This document shows positions 6,363 through 12,249 of a DNA stretch of 12,381 bases, one piece after another (positions within the stretch are counted from its first letter, which is position 1; each line of letters begins with the position of its first letter). The stretch covers positions 1-12,381 of the forward strand of contig PMLI01000178.1 in NCBI GenBank assembly GCA_003158835.1, in the 5' to 3' direction. The notes under the pieces were generated by a model. It ran no database searches and was not told the DNA's origin. It was given only the letters and a program-made list of their open reading frames with translations. Origin of the DNA: Acidimicrobiaceae bacterium. GTDB lineage: Bacteria; Actinomycetota; Acidimicrobiia; Acidimicrobiales; Palsa-688. Position numbers and translations under genes: made by a program.

Positions 6363-7441
6363 ACCGTGCCTATACCTTCGGTATCGTGGGCCACGCCCAT
6401 CGGGCGCAGCTCTTCGCCGGGCTGGCCCGGAGACTGCCCGATCACCTGACACTGGTAGGCGCCGTCGTGCGCCGCCCTGAGTCGGTGGACGAAGTAGCCC
6501 GGCGCTGGTCCGTCCCCGTCTTTTTGTCGCCCGAGGAGCTTGTTCGCAGTCTTCGTCCCGACTTCGTCATCACCGCCGTGCCGTGGCCTGTCAACCCGGG
6601 CATAGTCACGACGCTGGTCGAGATGGGTGCCCGCGTCCTGACTGAGACGCCGCCCGCCCCGGACGCGACCGGCCTACGCCGGCTGTGGGCTTCGGTCGGG
6701 GCTCGTCGACTGGTGCAGGTTGGTGAGCAGTACCTGCTCTACCCGGGCCACGCCGCCCGCCGGGAGCTGGTGCGCCGGGGCGTCATCGGTCAGCCCACGT
6801 CGGTGCAGGTCTCGTCCACCCACGGCTACCACGCCGTGTCGATGGTCCGGGGTCTGTTGGGCGTCGGTTTCGAGCCGGTGGCCGTCTCCGCCACCGCTGT
6901 TACCGCCCCCTTGGTAGACCCCCTGACCAGAGATGGCTGGACGGGCGACGACACCCCCAAAGACGCCAAGACGACGCTGGCCACTCTGGATTTCGATGGC
7001 CGGTCCGGCTTGTACGACTTCACGGACAACCAGTGGCATAACCAGCTCCGGCTCAGGCGCATCGTGGTCCGGGGCAGCCGGGGCGAGATTGCCGACGATA
7101 CCGTGGTGCGCCTGACCGGCCCCAGGACGATCCTGCGCTCGCCCCTCGTCCGCTCCCAGCTCGGGTACGACCTCAACCTCGACGGCTTCGACACCGAACA
7201 TATCGCCTTCGACGGCGAAGTTCTCTACCGTAACCCGTTCCTCGGCTTCCGGCTCATGGACGAGGAGATCGCGCTGGCCACGATGCTGTGCGCCACCGGA
7301 GCCTGGGCCCGGGACGAGAGCCCCCCGCCCTATCCCCTGGCCGAGGGCTGCCAGGACCATCTCATCGCGCTGGCGATCGATGAGGCGGCCGAGCGCGGGA
7401 CCAGGGTCGTGACGGCAGTCGAGGACTGGGCCAAGCCGTAG
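6359..7441 (+). CDS. Gfo/Idh/MocA family oxidoreductase with ETP in place of EKP
   Basis: This 360-residue protein has an N-terminal Rossmann domain (FGIVGHAHRAQLFAGL at 7-22; PDFVITAVPWPVNPG at 67-81) and the C-terminal alpha/beta domain of the Gfo/Idh/MocA family, NAD(P)-dependent enzymes acting on sugars, inositols and related polyols. The family's EKP motif, whose lysine takes part in catalysis, is replaced by E96-T97-P98 in VLTETPPAPD. Later conserved-looking blocks include QVGEQYLLYPGHAAR, VSSTHGYHAVSMVRGLLG, GLYDFTDNQWHN and CQDHLIALAIDEA. Similar ETPPAP sequences exist in actinobacterial relatives as far as I recall, so the change is probably a subfamily trait rather than damage. The GTG start is fixed by the GTGA overlap with the LarA-like gene, implying coupled translation. 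Substrate unknown; a reaction on the same compound as the two upstream enzymes is inference. Confidence 0.85.
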   Translation: MNRAYTFGIVGHAHRAQLFAGLARRLPDHLTLVGAVVRRPESVDEVARRWSVPVFLSPEELVRSLRPDFVITAVPWPVNPGIVTTLVEMGARVLTETPPAPDATGLRRLWASVGARRLVQVGEQYLLYPGHAARRELVRRGVIGQPTSVQVSSTHGYHAVSMVRGLLGVGFEPVAVSATAVTAPLVDPLTRDGWTGDDTPKDAKTTLATLDFDGRSGLYDFTDNQWHNQLRLRRIVVRGSRGEIADDTVVRLTGPRTILRSPLVRSQLGYDLNLDGFDTEHIAFDGEVLYRNPFLGFRLMDEEIALATMLCATGAWARDESPPPYPLAEGCQDHLIALAIDEAAERGTRVVTAVEDWAKP

Positions 7442-7521
7442 CGAGCTAGTACATGACGGCGTCGGCGGCGACGTTGAGATCCTTGACACCATCAGGGTCG
7501 TGGGCGCGCCCCGGGGGCCAG

Positions 7522-7548
7522 CACCGGCCGCGGTCCCGAGCGCCGGTG
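7522..7548 (+). promoter_or_regulatory. Inverted repeat CACCGGC-N13-GCCGGTG before the GH4 gene
   Basis: Perfect 7-base arms (7522-7528 and 7542-7548) flank 13 bases in the 140-base gap between the Gfo/Idh gene and GH4. The right arm ends 21 bases before the GH4 -10 hexamer, about where a -35 element would sit. It may be an operator for local control of GH4, or a terminator stem for the preceding operon. A TTGACA at 7483-7488 in the same gap has no -10 partner at a suitable distance. I see nothing else in this gap. Confidence 0.3.
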
Positions 7549-7569
7549 GGCGGCTGGACCGGCTTCATC

Positions 7570-7575
7570 TACTCT
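7570..7575 (+). promoter_or_regulatory. Candidate leaderless promoter -10 TACTCT before GH4
   Basis: TACTCT is followed by exactly six bases and then ATG 7582. There is no SD sequence before this ATG, which supports leaderless initiation and a promoter separate from the operon upstream. Confidence 0.5.
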
Positions 7576-7581
7576 ACGAGT

Positions 7582-8907
7582 ATGCCCAAGATCACCATCG
7601 TCGGCGCCGGAGGCTACGTCTTTCCTCTGACTCTCATCCGGGACATCCTGGCCTTCGAGGCCCTGCAGGAAAGTGAGATCTCCCTTTACGACATCGACCA
7701 CGACCGGGTGACGATCACCGCCGCGGGCGCGCAGCGGCTGATCGACGCCCACGGGCTCGGTGCCAAACTGGCGGTGCCCCGGGACCGGCGGGACGCTCTG
7801 TCGGGGGCCGATTTCGTGATTTGCACCTTCCAGGTGGGCGGCATCGAGGCCTACGGCTACGACGTCAACATCCCCCGCGAGTACGGCGTCGACCAGCCCG
7901 TCGGCGACACACTCGGCCCCGGTGGGGTGTTCCGGGGCCTGCGCTCCATCGGCGCGCTGAAGGGGATCGTGGCCGACATGCGGGCCGTTTGCCCCGACGC
8001 CCTGCTCATCCAGTACGCCAACCCGATGTCGGTCAACTGCTGGGCGTCGTCGGATCTGGGGGTGAGGACCGTCGGCCTGTGCCACAGCGTGCAGCACACC
8101 TCTCGCATGCTCGCCCAGGAGATGGAGGTCCCTTATGAAGAGGTGACCTTCGACTCGGCCGGCGTCAATCACACCGCCTGGTTCACCACCTTCCGCCGGG
8201 GCGGCGAGGACCTGGTCCCCCGCATCCGGGAGGTCATGACGGAGCGTCACCTCGGATCATCGGCGACCGGTCTGGCCTCCGACGAGCTGTACGCGGGTGG
8301 CAACGAGCGCGTGCGCACCGAACTGATGCGCCTCACCGGGTACTTCCACACCGAGTCGAGCCATCACGCCAGCGAGTACTGGCCATGGTTCCGCAAGGAC
8401 GCCGAGCTCGTGAAGAGCTATCTGCCCAAGCGCTGGGACTACTTCGACATTTGCTCGGCCCACTCGCCCGACCACAACGTCGAGGCCTTCGTCGAGGCCT
8501 CCGTCACGGACGGCCTGCACCCGTCCCAGGAGTACGGCGCCTACATCATCGACTCGGTGACAACCGGTACGCCCCGCGTGATCTACGGCAACGTGCCCAA
8601 CCACGGCCTGATCGACAACCTGCCGGCGGGCTGTTGCGTCGAGGTGGCGTGCCTAGCCGATGGCATGGGTTTGCGCCCGATCGCCTACGGGAGCCTCCCG
8701 CCGGCCTGCGCCGCCCTCAACACCGTGCAGGTAAACGTCCAGGGCCTGGTGGTCAAGGCCGCCCTGGAAGGCGACCGCCAGCTCGTGCACGCGGCCGTGG
8801 CACTTGACCCGCTGTCGGGCGCGTTGCTCAGCCTTCCCCAACTCTGCGAGATGGTCGACCGGCTTTTCGAGGCTGAGCAGCCATGGCTGGGCCCCCCCTG
8901 GAACTAG
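7582..8907 (+). CDS. Glycoside hydrolase family 4, probable alpha-galactosidase (MelA type)
   Basis: This 441-residue cytosolic enzyme belongs to GH4, glycosidases that use bound NAD and a divalent metal (usually Mn) to oxidise C3, eliminate the aglycone, then hydrate and reduce the sugar. The N-terminal Rossmann fold starts KITIVGAGGYVFPLTLIRDIL. NPMSVN (147-152) is the conserved substrate/metal loop; C167-H168-S169-V170 is the family's subtype motif, and CHSV is the alpha-galactosidase version; H197 in AGVNHTAWF is the second metal-ligand region. ATG 7582 is chosen over the in-frame ATG 7453, whose 43 extra residues are low-complexity and precede the Rossmann fold. It lies behind the AKR/LarA-like/Gfo-Idh operon but probably has its own promoter. 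With no signal peptide it must act on an imported oligosaccharide or glycoside. An alpha-glucuronidase or galacturonidase activity is less likely because of CHSV. Confidence 0.9.
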   Translation: MPKITIVGAGGYVFPLTLIRDILAFEALQESEISLYDIDHDRVTITAAGAQRLIDAHGLGAKLAVPRDRRDALSGADFVICTFQVGGIEAYGYDVNIPREYGVDQPVGDTLGPGGVFRGLRSIGALKGIVADMRAVCPDALLIQYANPMSVNCWASSDLGVRTVGLCHSVQHTSRMLAQEMEVPYEEVTFDSAGVNHTAWFTTFRRGGEDLVPRIREVMTERHLGSSATGLASDELYAGGNERVRTELMRLTGYFHTESSHHASEYWPWFRKDAELVKSYLPKRWDYFDICSAHSPDHNVEAFVEASVTDGLHPSQEYGAYIIDSVTTGTPRVIYGNVPNHGLIDNLPAGCCVEVACLADGMGLRPIAYGSLPPACAALNTVQVNVQGLVVKAALEGDRQLVHAAVALDPLSGALLSLPQLCEMVDRLFEAEQPWLGPPWN

Positions 8908-8960
8908 GGGCCCATCAAACGACAACGTTCGCTTATCGAGTAGGTCGTTCTTGGCCACCC

Positions 8961-8985
8961 CACAGCCTCTTCGAGGCCGGCTGTG
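8961..8985 (+). terminator. Nested hairpin after GH4
   Basis: CACAGCC (8961-8967) pairs with GGCTGTG (8979-8985); inside it GCCTC-TTC-GAGGC (8965-8977) offers an alternative stem. It lies 53 bases after the GH4 stop with no T tract. It is a reasonable terminator candidate in the 153-base gap; the rest of that gap shows only the promoter of the next gene. Confidence 0.4.
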
Positions 8986-9048
8986 ATCCCGGTTGCGCGG
9001 AATACCGGAACCCGGACGAGATGCTGCATTACGCGCCCGTGGAACAGT

Positions 9049-9054
9049 TAGGCT
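9049..9054 (+). promoter_or_regulatory. Candidate leaderless promoter -10 TAGGCT before the exported protein
   Basis: TAGGCT is followed by exactly six bases (CCCCTC) and ATG 9061, with no SD sequence. The geometry matches the hexamers before GH4 and at 10380. Confidence 0.5.
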
Positions 9055-9060
9055 CCCCTC

Positions 9061-9789
9061 ATGTCATTACGTACGGCACCAGCACTTCCTCTTTCAATCG
9101 TGAGCCGGGCCCGGCTGGGCCGGGTACCGGCGCGCTCTGTAGTTGTCCTGGCGGCAGCCGTCGGCTGCATAGCCATGCCAAGCGCGGCCCAGGCCGCCCC
9201 GCTGCTCCACGCCGGCCGGCCCGCGGCCGTGTCGTCTAGCACCAGCTCGATTTGCAACAAGGTGAGCCCCTCTGCCGTATCGGCGATCGTCGGTTATACC
9301 GTGCCCGCCCCGACCGAGTACACCAGCACTTACGTCGTCGACAAAGCGCTCAAGCTCTCGGCCACATCGACGGATTGTGGCTTCACCGTGACGGGGTCGG
9401 TCACGAGCCCCTATTCCACCAAGACCGTTTACCTCGACTCCGAGGTCTTTACGAAATCTGTGAAGTTGGCGACCCTCAAGAAGGTGGAAGCGGCCGAACA
9501 GGAGAAAATAGCGAGCCAGGAGAAGGCAAGCCACTTCAAGGTGTCGTATTGGGACTACTCCGGGCTCGGGGTAACGGCCGTGTATTACAAGATCACGGCG
9601 ACCATAGGCCTACCCACAGGCGTCACCTTGCCCAAAGGTGTCACCTTGCCTAAAGGCTTCAGCCTAAGCTTCGCTTATTCGGGGATGGCCACACTCGAGG
9701 GGAAGCAGAGTTATGCGGCCTCGGTCAACAACGGCACCATCCCCGAGTTGCAGCTTGCCAAGCTCGTCCGCTTGGCGATGAAGCTCTGA
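9061..9789 (+). CDS. Exported protein of unknown function with GVTLPK repeat
   Basis: This is a 242-residue protein with a Sec-type signal peptide: basic n-region (RARLGRVPARS, about 17-26), hydrophobic core VVVLAAAVGCIAMPSA, and a likely signal peptidase I site after AQA near residue 46. There is no lipobox cysteine. The mature part has two cysteines, in SSICNKVSPSAVSAIVGY and STDCGFTV, probably disulfide-bonded; this pattern is loosely like small actinobacterial cell-envelope proteins of the DUF3558 kind, but I cannot assign a family. A Lys/Glu-rich helix follows (LKKVEAAEQEKIASQEKAS). Near the C-terminus GVTLPK is repeated in tandem. Base composition is less GC-rich than in its neighbours, and Ser/Thr/Lys are abundant. 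The ATG is fixed by the leaderless promoter geometry. No functional link to neighbours is apparent; sixA begins 32 bases downstream. Confidence 0.75.
   Translation: MSLRTAPALPLSIVSRARLGRVPARSVVVLAAAVGCIAMPSAAQAAPLLHAGRPAAVSSSTSSICNKVSPSAVSAIVGYTVPAPTEYTSTYVVDKALKLSATSTDCGFTVTGSVTSPYSTKTVYLDSEVFTKSVKLATLKKVEAAEQEKIASQEKASHFKVSYWDYSGLGVTAVYYKITATIGLPTGVTLPKGVTLPKGFSLSFAYSGMATLEGKQSYAASVNNGTIPELQLAKLVRLAMKL
9619..9654 (+). repeat. Two tandem 18-bp units encoding GVTLPK
   Basis: The units at 9619-9636 and 9637-9654 are identical at 16 of 18 positions. Both differences are third-position C/T changes (GGC/GGT and CCC/CCT), so the peptide GVTLPK is repeated exactly. Confidence 0.85.
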
Positions 9790-9821
9790 GGAGCGGCCTC
9801 TGCGGTACAAGACTGTGAGTC

Positions 9822-10328
9822 GTGGTAGCTGTCCGTAGCCTTTACCTGCTTCGCCACGCCAAGTCGAGTTGGGACGACCCGGGCTTGGGCGACCACGCCC
9901 GTCCCCTTTCGCCCCGGGGTGAGGGAGCGGCCCGGGATTTGGCCGCCTATTTTCACCGGGAGGCGGTCGAGCCCGCCCTGGTGCTGTGCTCGAGCGCGGT
10001 CCGGGCCCGCCAGACGTTGCAGGCCCTTTGCTTGGGCAGCGAGGTCTGCTACGAAGACGACCTGTACGGCGCCAGCGCGGCCGAACTGCTGGCCCGGCTG
10101 CGCCGCATCTCGGACGAGATCGGTTCGGTGATGGTCGTGGGCCACAATCCGGGGCTTCACGAACTGGCGGTCTCGTTCAGCGGAAAGGGTGACGCCGTCC
10201 TGATGGCCCGTTTGCGTGACAAATTACCGACCGGCACGCTCGTACAGCTCGCCTTCCCGGGCCCCTGGGCGTCGCTGGCAGAACGACAGGCCACGCTTGA
10301 AGCTCTGGTCATGGCGCGCCAACTTTAG
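9822..10328 (+). CDS. sixA: SixA-type phosphohistidine phosphatase
   Basis: This 168-residue protein is a short histidine phosphatase of the SixA branch (E. coli SixA is 161 residues), which removes phosphate from phosphohistidine on His-containing phosphotransfer domains or PTS proteins. The catalytic phospho-acceptor H12 lies in LYLLRHAKSSW, the branch's RHAxS form of the RHG motif. The arginine-bearing SSAVRARQT is at 57-65 and the second catalytic histidine H108 is in VVGHNPGLHEL. The GTG at 9822 directly precedes the first strand, and I see no better in-frame start. A GAGGAG lies about 30 bases upstream, too far to serve as its ribosome binding site. It may be read through from the exported-protein gene. 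The cellular target cannot be inferred from this context. Confidence 0.88.
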   Translation: MVAVRSLYLLRHAKSSWDDPGLGDHARPLSPRGEGAARDLAAYFHREAVEPALVLCSSAVRARQTLQALCLGSEVCYEDDLYGASAAELLARLRRISDEIGSVMVVGHNPGLHELAVSFSGKGDAVLMARLRDKLPTGTLVQLAFPGPWASLAERQATLEALVMARQL

Positions 10329-10379
10329 GCCGGGCTCGGCTCTACCACGGCGGCCCTCATGTCTGGCGCGGCCCGTGTG

Positions 10380-10385
10380 TAGGGT
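10380..10385 (+). promoter_or_regulatory. Candidate leaderless promoter -10 TAGGGT
   Basis: TAGGGT is followed by six bases and ATG 10392, the same TANNNT-N6-ATG layout as at 7570 and 9049. It could drive the small ORF at 10392 and, through it, the dehydrogenase gene. Confidence 0.45.
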
Positions 10386-10391
10386 GGCGCC

Positions 10392-10637
10392 ATGTACCAG
10401 CGCTTCTTGGCCGACCTTGGCTTCAAGGCGATGAACCGGGCCCACCGGGCGGTACTGACCGCGACATCCCGCTCGTTATCTGCGAGCCGTCCCAGAAGGG
10501 ATGACCATGCCCGATTTCATGCCGGCCGTAGTGTGCCACGGCCCCCACGATTACAGGTTCGAGCAGATCCCGGTGCCTCAACCGGGGCCTGGGGGCGCCC
10601 TGGTGAAGGTGGAGGCTGTCGGGATCTGTGCCAGTGA
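10392..10637 (+). CDS. Small ORF overlapping the dehydrogenase start; possible gene remnant or leader
   Basis: ATG 10392 sits six bases after a TAGGGT hexamer and opens an 81-codon frame that ends inside the dehydrogenase gene. Only the first 30 or so residues look protein-like. MYQRFLADLGFKAMNRAHRA resembles, in my reading, the N-terminal helix of deazaflavin-dependent nitroreductases (Ddn family: R/F-L-x-x-L-G-x-x-x-M/F-N-R-x-H-R), but none of that family's later GRRSG-type motifs follows. Beyond about residue 35 the sequence is Arg/Gly/Pro-rich and runs in another frame of the dehydrogenase coding region, so the 3' part is probably not meaningful. It may be a truncated remnant retaining its promoter, a leader peptide, or chance. 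Confidence 0.25.
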   Translation: MYQRFLADLGFKAMNRAHRAVLTATSRSLSASRPRRDDHARFHAGRSVPRPPRLQVRADPGASTGAWGRPGEGGGCRDLCQ

Positions 10638-11583
10638 CCTGAAGTGTTACCACGGAGCGGCCAAGTTTTGGGGCGACGAGCACCGTCCCGCTTACGCCGA
10701 AACCGAGGTGGTGCCTGGCCACGAGTTTGTGGGGACCGTGGTCAGCCTCGACGAGCAAGCCAGCGCCCGGTGGGGCGTCGGCGTCGGCGACCGGGTGGTG
10801 TCGGAGCAGATCGTCCCGTGCTGGAGTTGCCACTATTGCAAACGGGGCCAGTACTGGATGTGCAGCCCTCATGACCTCTATGGCTTCAAGCGGCGCACGC
10901 CGGGGGCCATGGCCTCCTATATGATCTTTCCCCCCGAGGCAATCGTGCACCGGATCTCGCGAGACCTGCCCGCACATCACGCCGCCTTTGCCGAGCCGCT
11001 TTCGTGCTCGCTCCACGGCGTGGAACGCGCCAATATCCGCTTCGGCGACGTCGTCGTCGTGGCCGGCTGCGGGCCGATCGGATTGGGGATGGTCGTAGGC
11101 GCTGTCGCCAAGTCCCCGGCGCACGTTATCGCCCTGGACGTATTCGACAGCAAGCTCGAGGTGGCGAGGCTGTGTGGGGCCGACATCACGGTCAACGTAG
11201 GCCGGGAGGACCCGCTCCGGGTCGTCGCCGACCTGACGGACGGGTGCGGCGCCGATGTCTACCTCGAAGGCAGTGGTCACGCCGCCGCGGTGCCGCAGGG
11301 CCTGCGCCTTCTGCGCAAGCTCGGCACCTATGTCGAGTACAGCGTTTTCGGGACCGAGGTCACCGTTGACTGGAGCATCATCAGCGACGACAAGGAGCTC
11401 GACGTGCGCGGCGCCCACTTGGGGCCCTACTGCTGGCCCGCTGCCATCCGGATGCTCGAGTCGGGGGCCCTGCCCATGGACCGGATCTGTTCGCACCAGT
11501 TGCCGCTGGCACAATTCCAGAAGGGCCTCGATCTCGTCGCCGACGGCAGCAGCTCGATGAAGGTGAGCCTGGTCCCGGATTAG
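10507..11583 (+). CDS. Zinc-dependent polyol dehydrogenase, erythritol/L-threitol dehydrogenase-like
   Basis: This 358-residue medium-chain dehydrogenase has a complete zinc site: catalytic ligands C41 (VGICASD), H72 and E73 (PGHEF) and E163 (AFAEPLSCS), and structural ligands C105, C108, C111 and C119 (CWSCHYCKRGQYWMC). The NAD-binding glycine motif is AGCGPIGLG (186-194). The stretches KCYHGAAKFWGDE, VVSEQIVPCW and DLYGFKRRTPGAMASYM closely resemble EltD of Mycobacterium smegmatis, which oxidises erythritol and L-threitol to L-erythrulose, so a short-chain polyol is the best guess. I prefer ATG 10507, six bases after AGAAGGG; ATG 10501 abuts that SD and is less likely. No erythrulose kinase or isomerase and no polyol transporter is in the window, so the gene is isolated from the usual pathway. 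A strong hairpin follows the stop. Confidence 0.88.
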   Translation: MPDFMPAVVCHGPHDYRFEQIPVPQPGPGGALVKVEAVGICASDLKCYHGAAKFWGDEHRPAYAETEVVPGHEFVGTVVSLDEQASARWGVGVGDRVVSEQIVPCWSCHYCKRGQYWMCSPHDLYGFKRRTPGAMASYMIFPPEAIVHRISRDLPAHHAAFAEPLSCSLHGVERANIRFGDVVVVAGCGPIGLGMVVGAVAKSPAHVIALDVFDSKLEVARLCGADITVNVGREDPLRVVADLTDGCGADVYLEGSGHAAAVPQGLRLLRKLGTYVEYSVFGTEVTVDWSIISDDKELDVRGAHLGPYCWPAAIRMLESGALPMDRICSHQLPLAQFQKGLDLVADGSSSMKVSLVPD

Positions 11584-11584
11584 C

Positions 11585-11609
11585 CGAGGGCCGGCGGGCA
11601 CCGGCCTCG
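11585..11609 (+). terminator. Strong hairpin terminator after the polyol dehydrogenase
   Basis: CGAGGGCCGG (11585-11594) pairs with CCGGCCTCG (11601-11609) around a 6-base loop, giving nine pairs with one bulged G. It begins two bases after the stop codon. There is no T tract, as is common in GC-rich actinobacteria. Confidence 0.6.
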
Positions 11610-11644
11610 TAGGCGCCGATGGTAGAGGTCAGGGCCCGGACTGT

Positions 11645-11650
11645 TAGCCT
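11645..11650 (+). promoter_or_regulatory. Candidate -10 TAGCCT before the GDT1-family gene
   Basis: TAGCCT lies 12 bases before GTG 11663; initiation 6-7 bases downstream would leave a 5' leader of only about six bases. The gap shows no SD sequence. Confidence 0.35.
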
Positions 11651-11662
11651 CAACGGACCGTC

Positions 11663-12247
11663 GTGCACCTCGCCATCATCGCCACTGTTTTCCCCATCAT
11701 CTTCATCGGGGAGCTGCCTGACAAGACCATGTTCGCCTCGCTGGTGATGTCAACACGCGGCAAGCCGCGCTCGGTCTGGCTCGGGGCCGCTGGTGCCTTT
11801 GCCGTTCATGTGACCATAGCCACGACGGTCGGTGTGGCCCTTTTCCAGCTGACGCCGCGCCGGGCGGTGGACGGCGTCGTCGCCCTGACGTTCCTCGGGG
11901 GTGCGGCACTCTCCGTCCGAGAGGCTCTCAAGGAGCGTGACGTGGAGGTTGTGGTCGAGCGCGAGGCAAGTACGAGGCACCACGCGGTCACCATGGCGTT
12001 CGTCGTCATCTTCCTGGCCGAGTGGGGTGACGTTACCCAGATCCTGACGGCCGATTTGGCCGCGCACTACCATTCACCGGTCTCGGTGGGTGCGGGCGCC
12101 CTGCTGGCGCTGTGGGCGGTAGCGGCGCTCGCGGTCGTCAGCGGGCACAACCTCGTCCGCTTCGTCAACGTCAAGACCGTACGCATGGTTACGGCAGTGG
12201 CCCTCATCGCCCTCGCCGGTCTGGCGGCGTGGCAAGCTTTACGGTAA
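11663..12247 (+). CDS. GDT1/UPF0016 (TMEM165-like) cation transporter
   Basis: This 194-residue polytopic membrane protein is of the GDT1/UPF0016 family, whose characterised members move Mn2+ or Ca2+ out of the cytoplasm (bacterial MneA/Mnx; yeast Gdt1). The two inverted-repeat signature motifs are present: E17-L-P-D-K-T22 in the first half (canonical ELGDKT) and E120-W-G-D-V-T125 in the second. About six hydrophobic segments are visible, with a charged cytoplasmic loop at about 86-107 (REALKERDVEVVVEREAS) between the halves. GTG 11663 puts the first helix and motif directly at the N-terminus, as usual for the family. The next gene starts two bases after its stop. A role in manganese balance is inferred from the family. 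Confidence 0.87.
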   Translation: MHLAIIATVFPIIFIGELPDKTMFASLVMSTRGKPRSVWLGAAGAFAVHVTIATTVGVALFQLTPRRAVDGVVALTFLGGAALSVREALKERDVEVVVEREASTRHHAVTMAFVVIFLAEWGDVTQILTADLAAHYHSPVSVGAGALLALWAVAALAVVSGHNLVRFVNVKTVRMVTAVALIALAGLAAWQALR

Positions 12248-12249
12248 TT

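Noticed and set aside
7483..7488. TTGACA as a -35 box
   Set aside because: No -10 hexamer occurs 16-19 bases downstream, and the GH4 -10 is more than 80 bases away.
7453..7581. In-frame ATG 7453 as the GH4 start
   Set aside because: The 43 extra residues are low-complexity, and the Rossmann fold begins directly at MPKITIVGAGG behind a leaderless promoter.
10423..11601. Long open frame on the - strand (392 codons) opposite the polyol dehydrogenase
   Set aside because: It mirrors a clearly real zinc dehydrogenase, has His/Asp/Gly-rich content typical of antisense frames in GC-rich DNA, and shows no recognisable motif.
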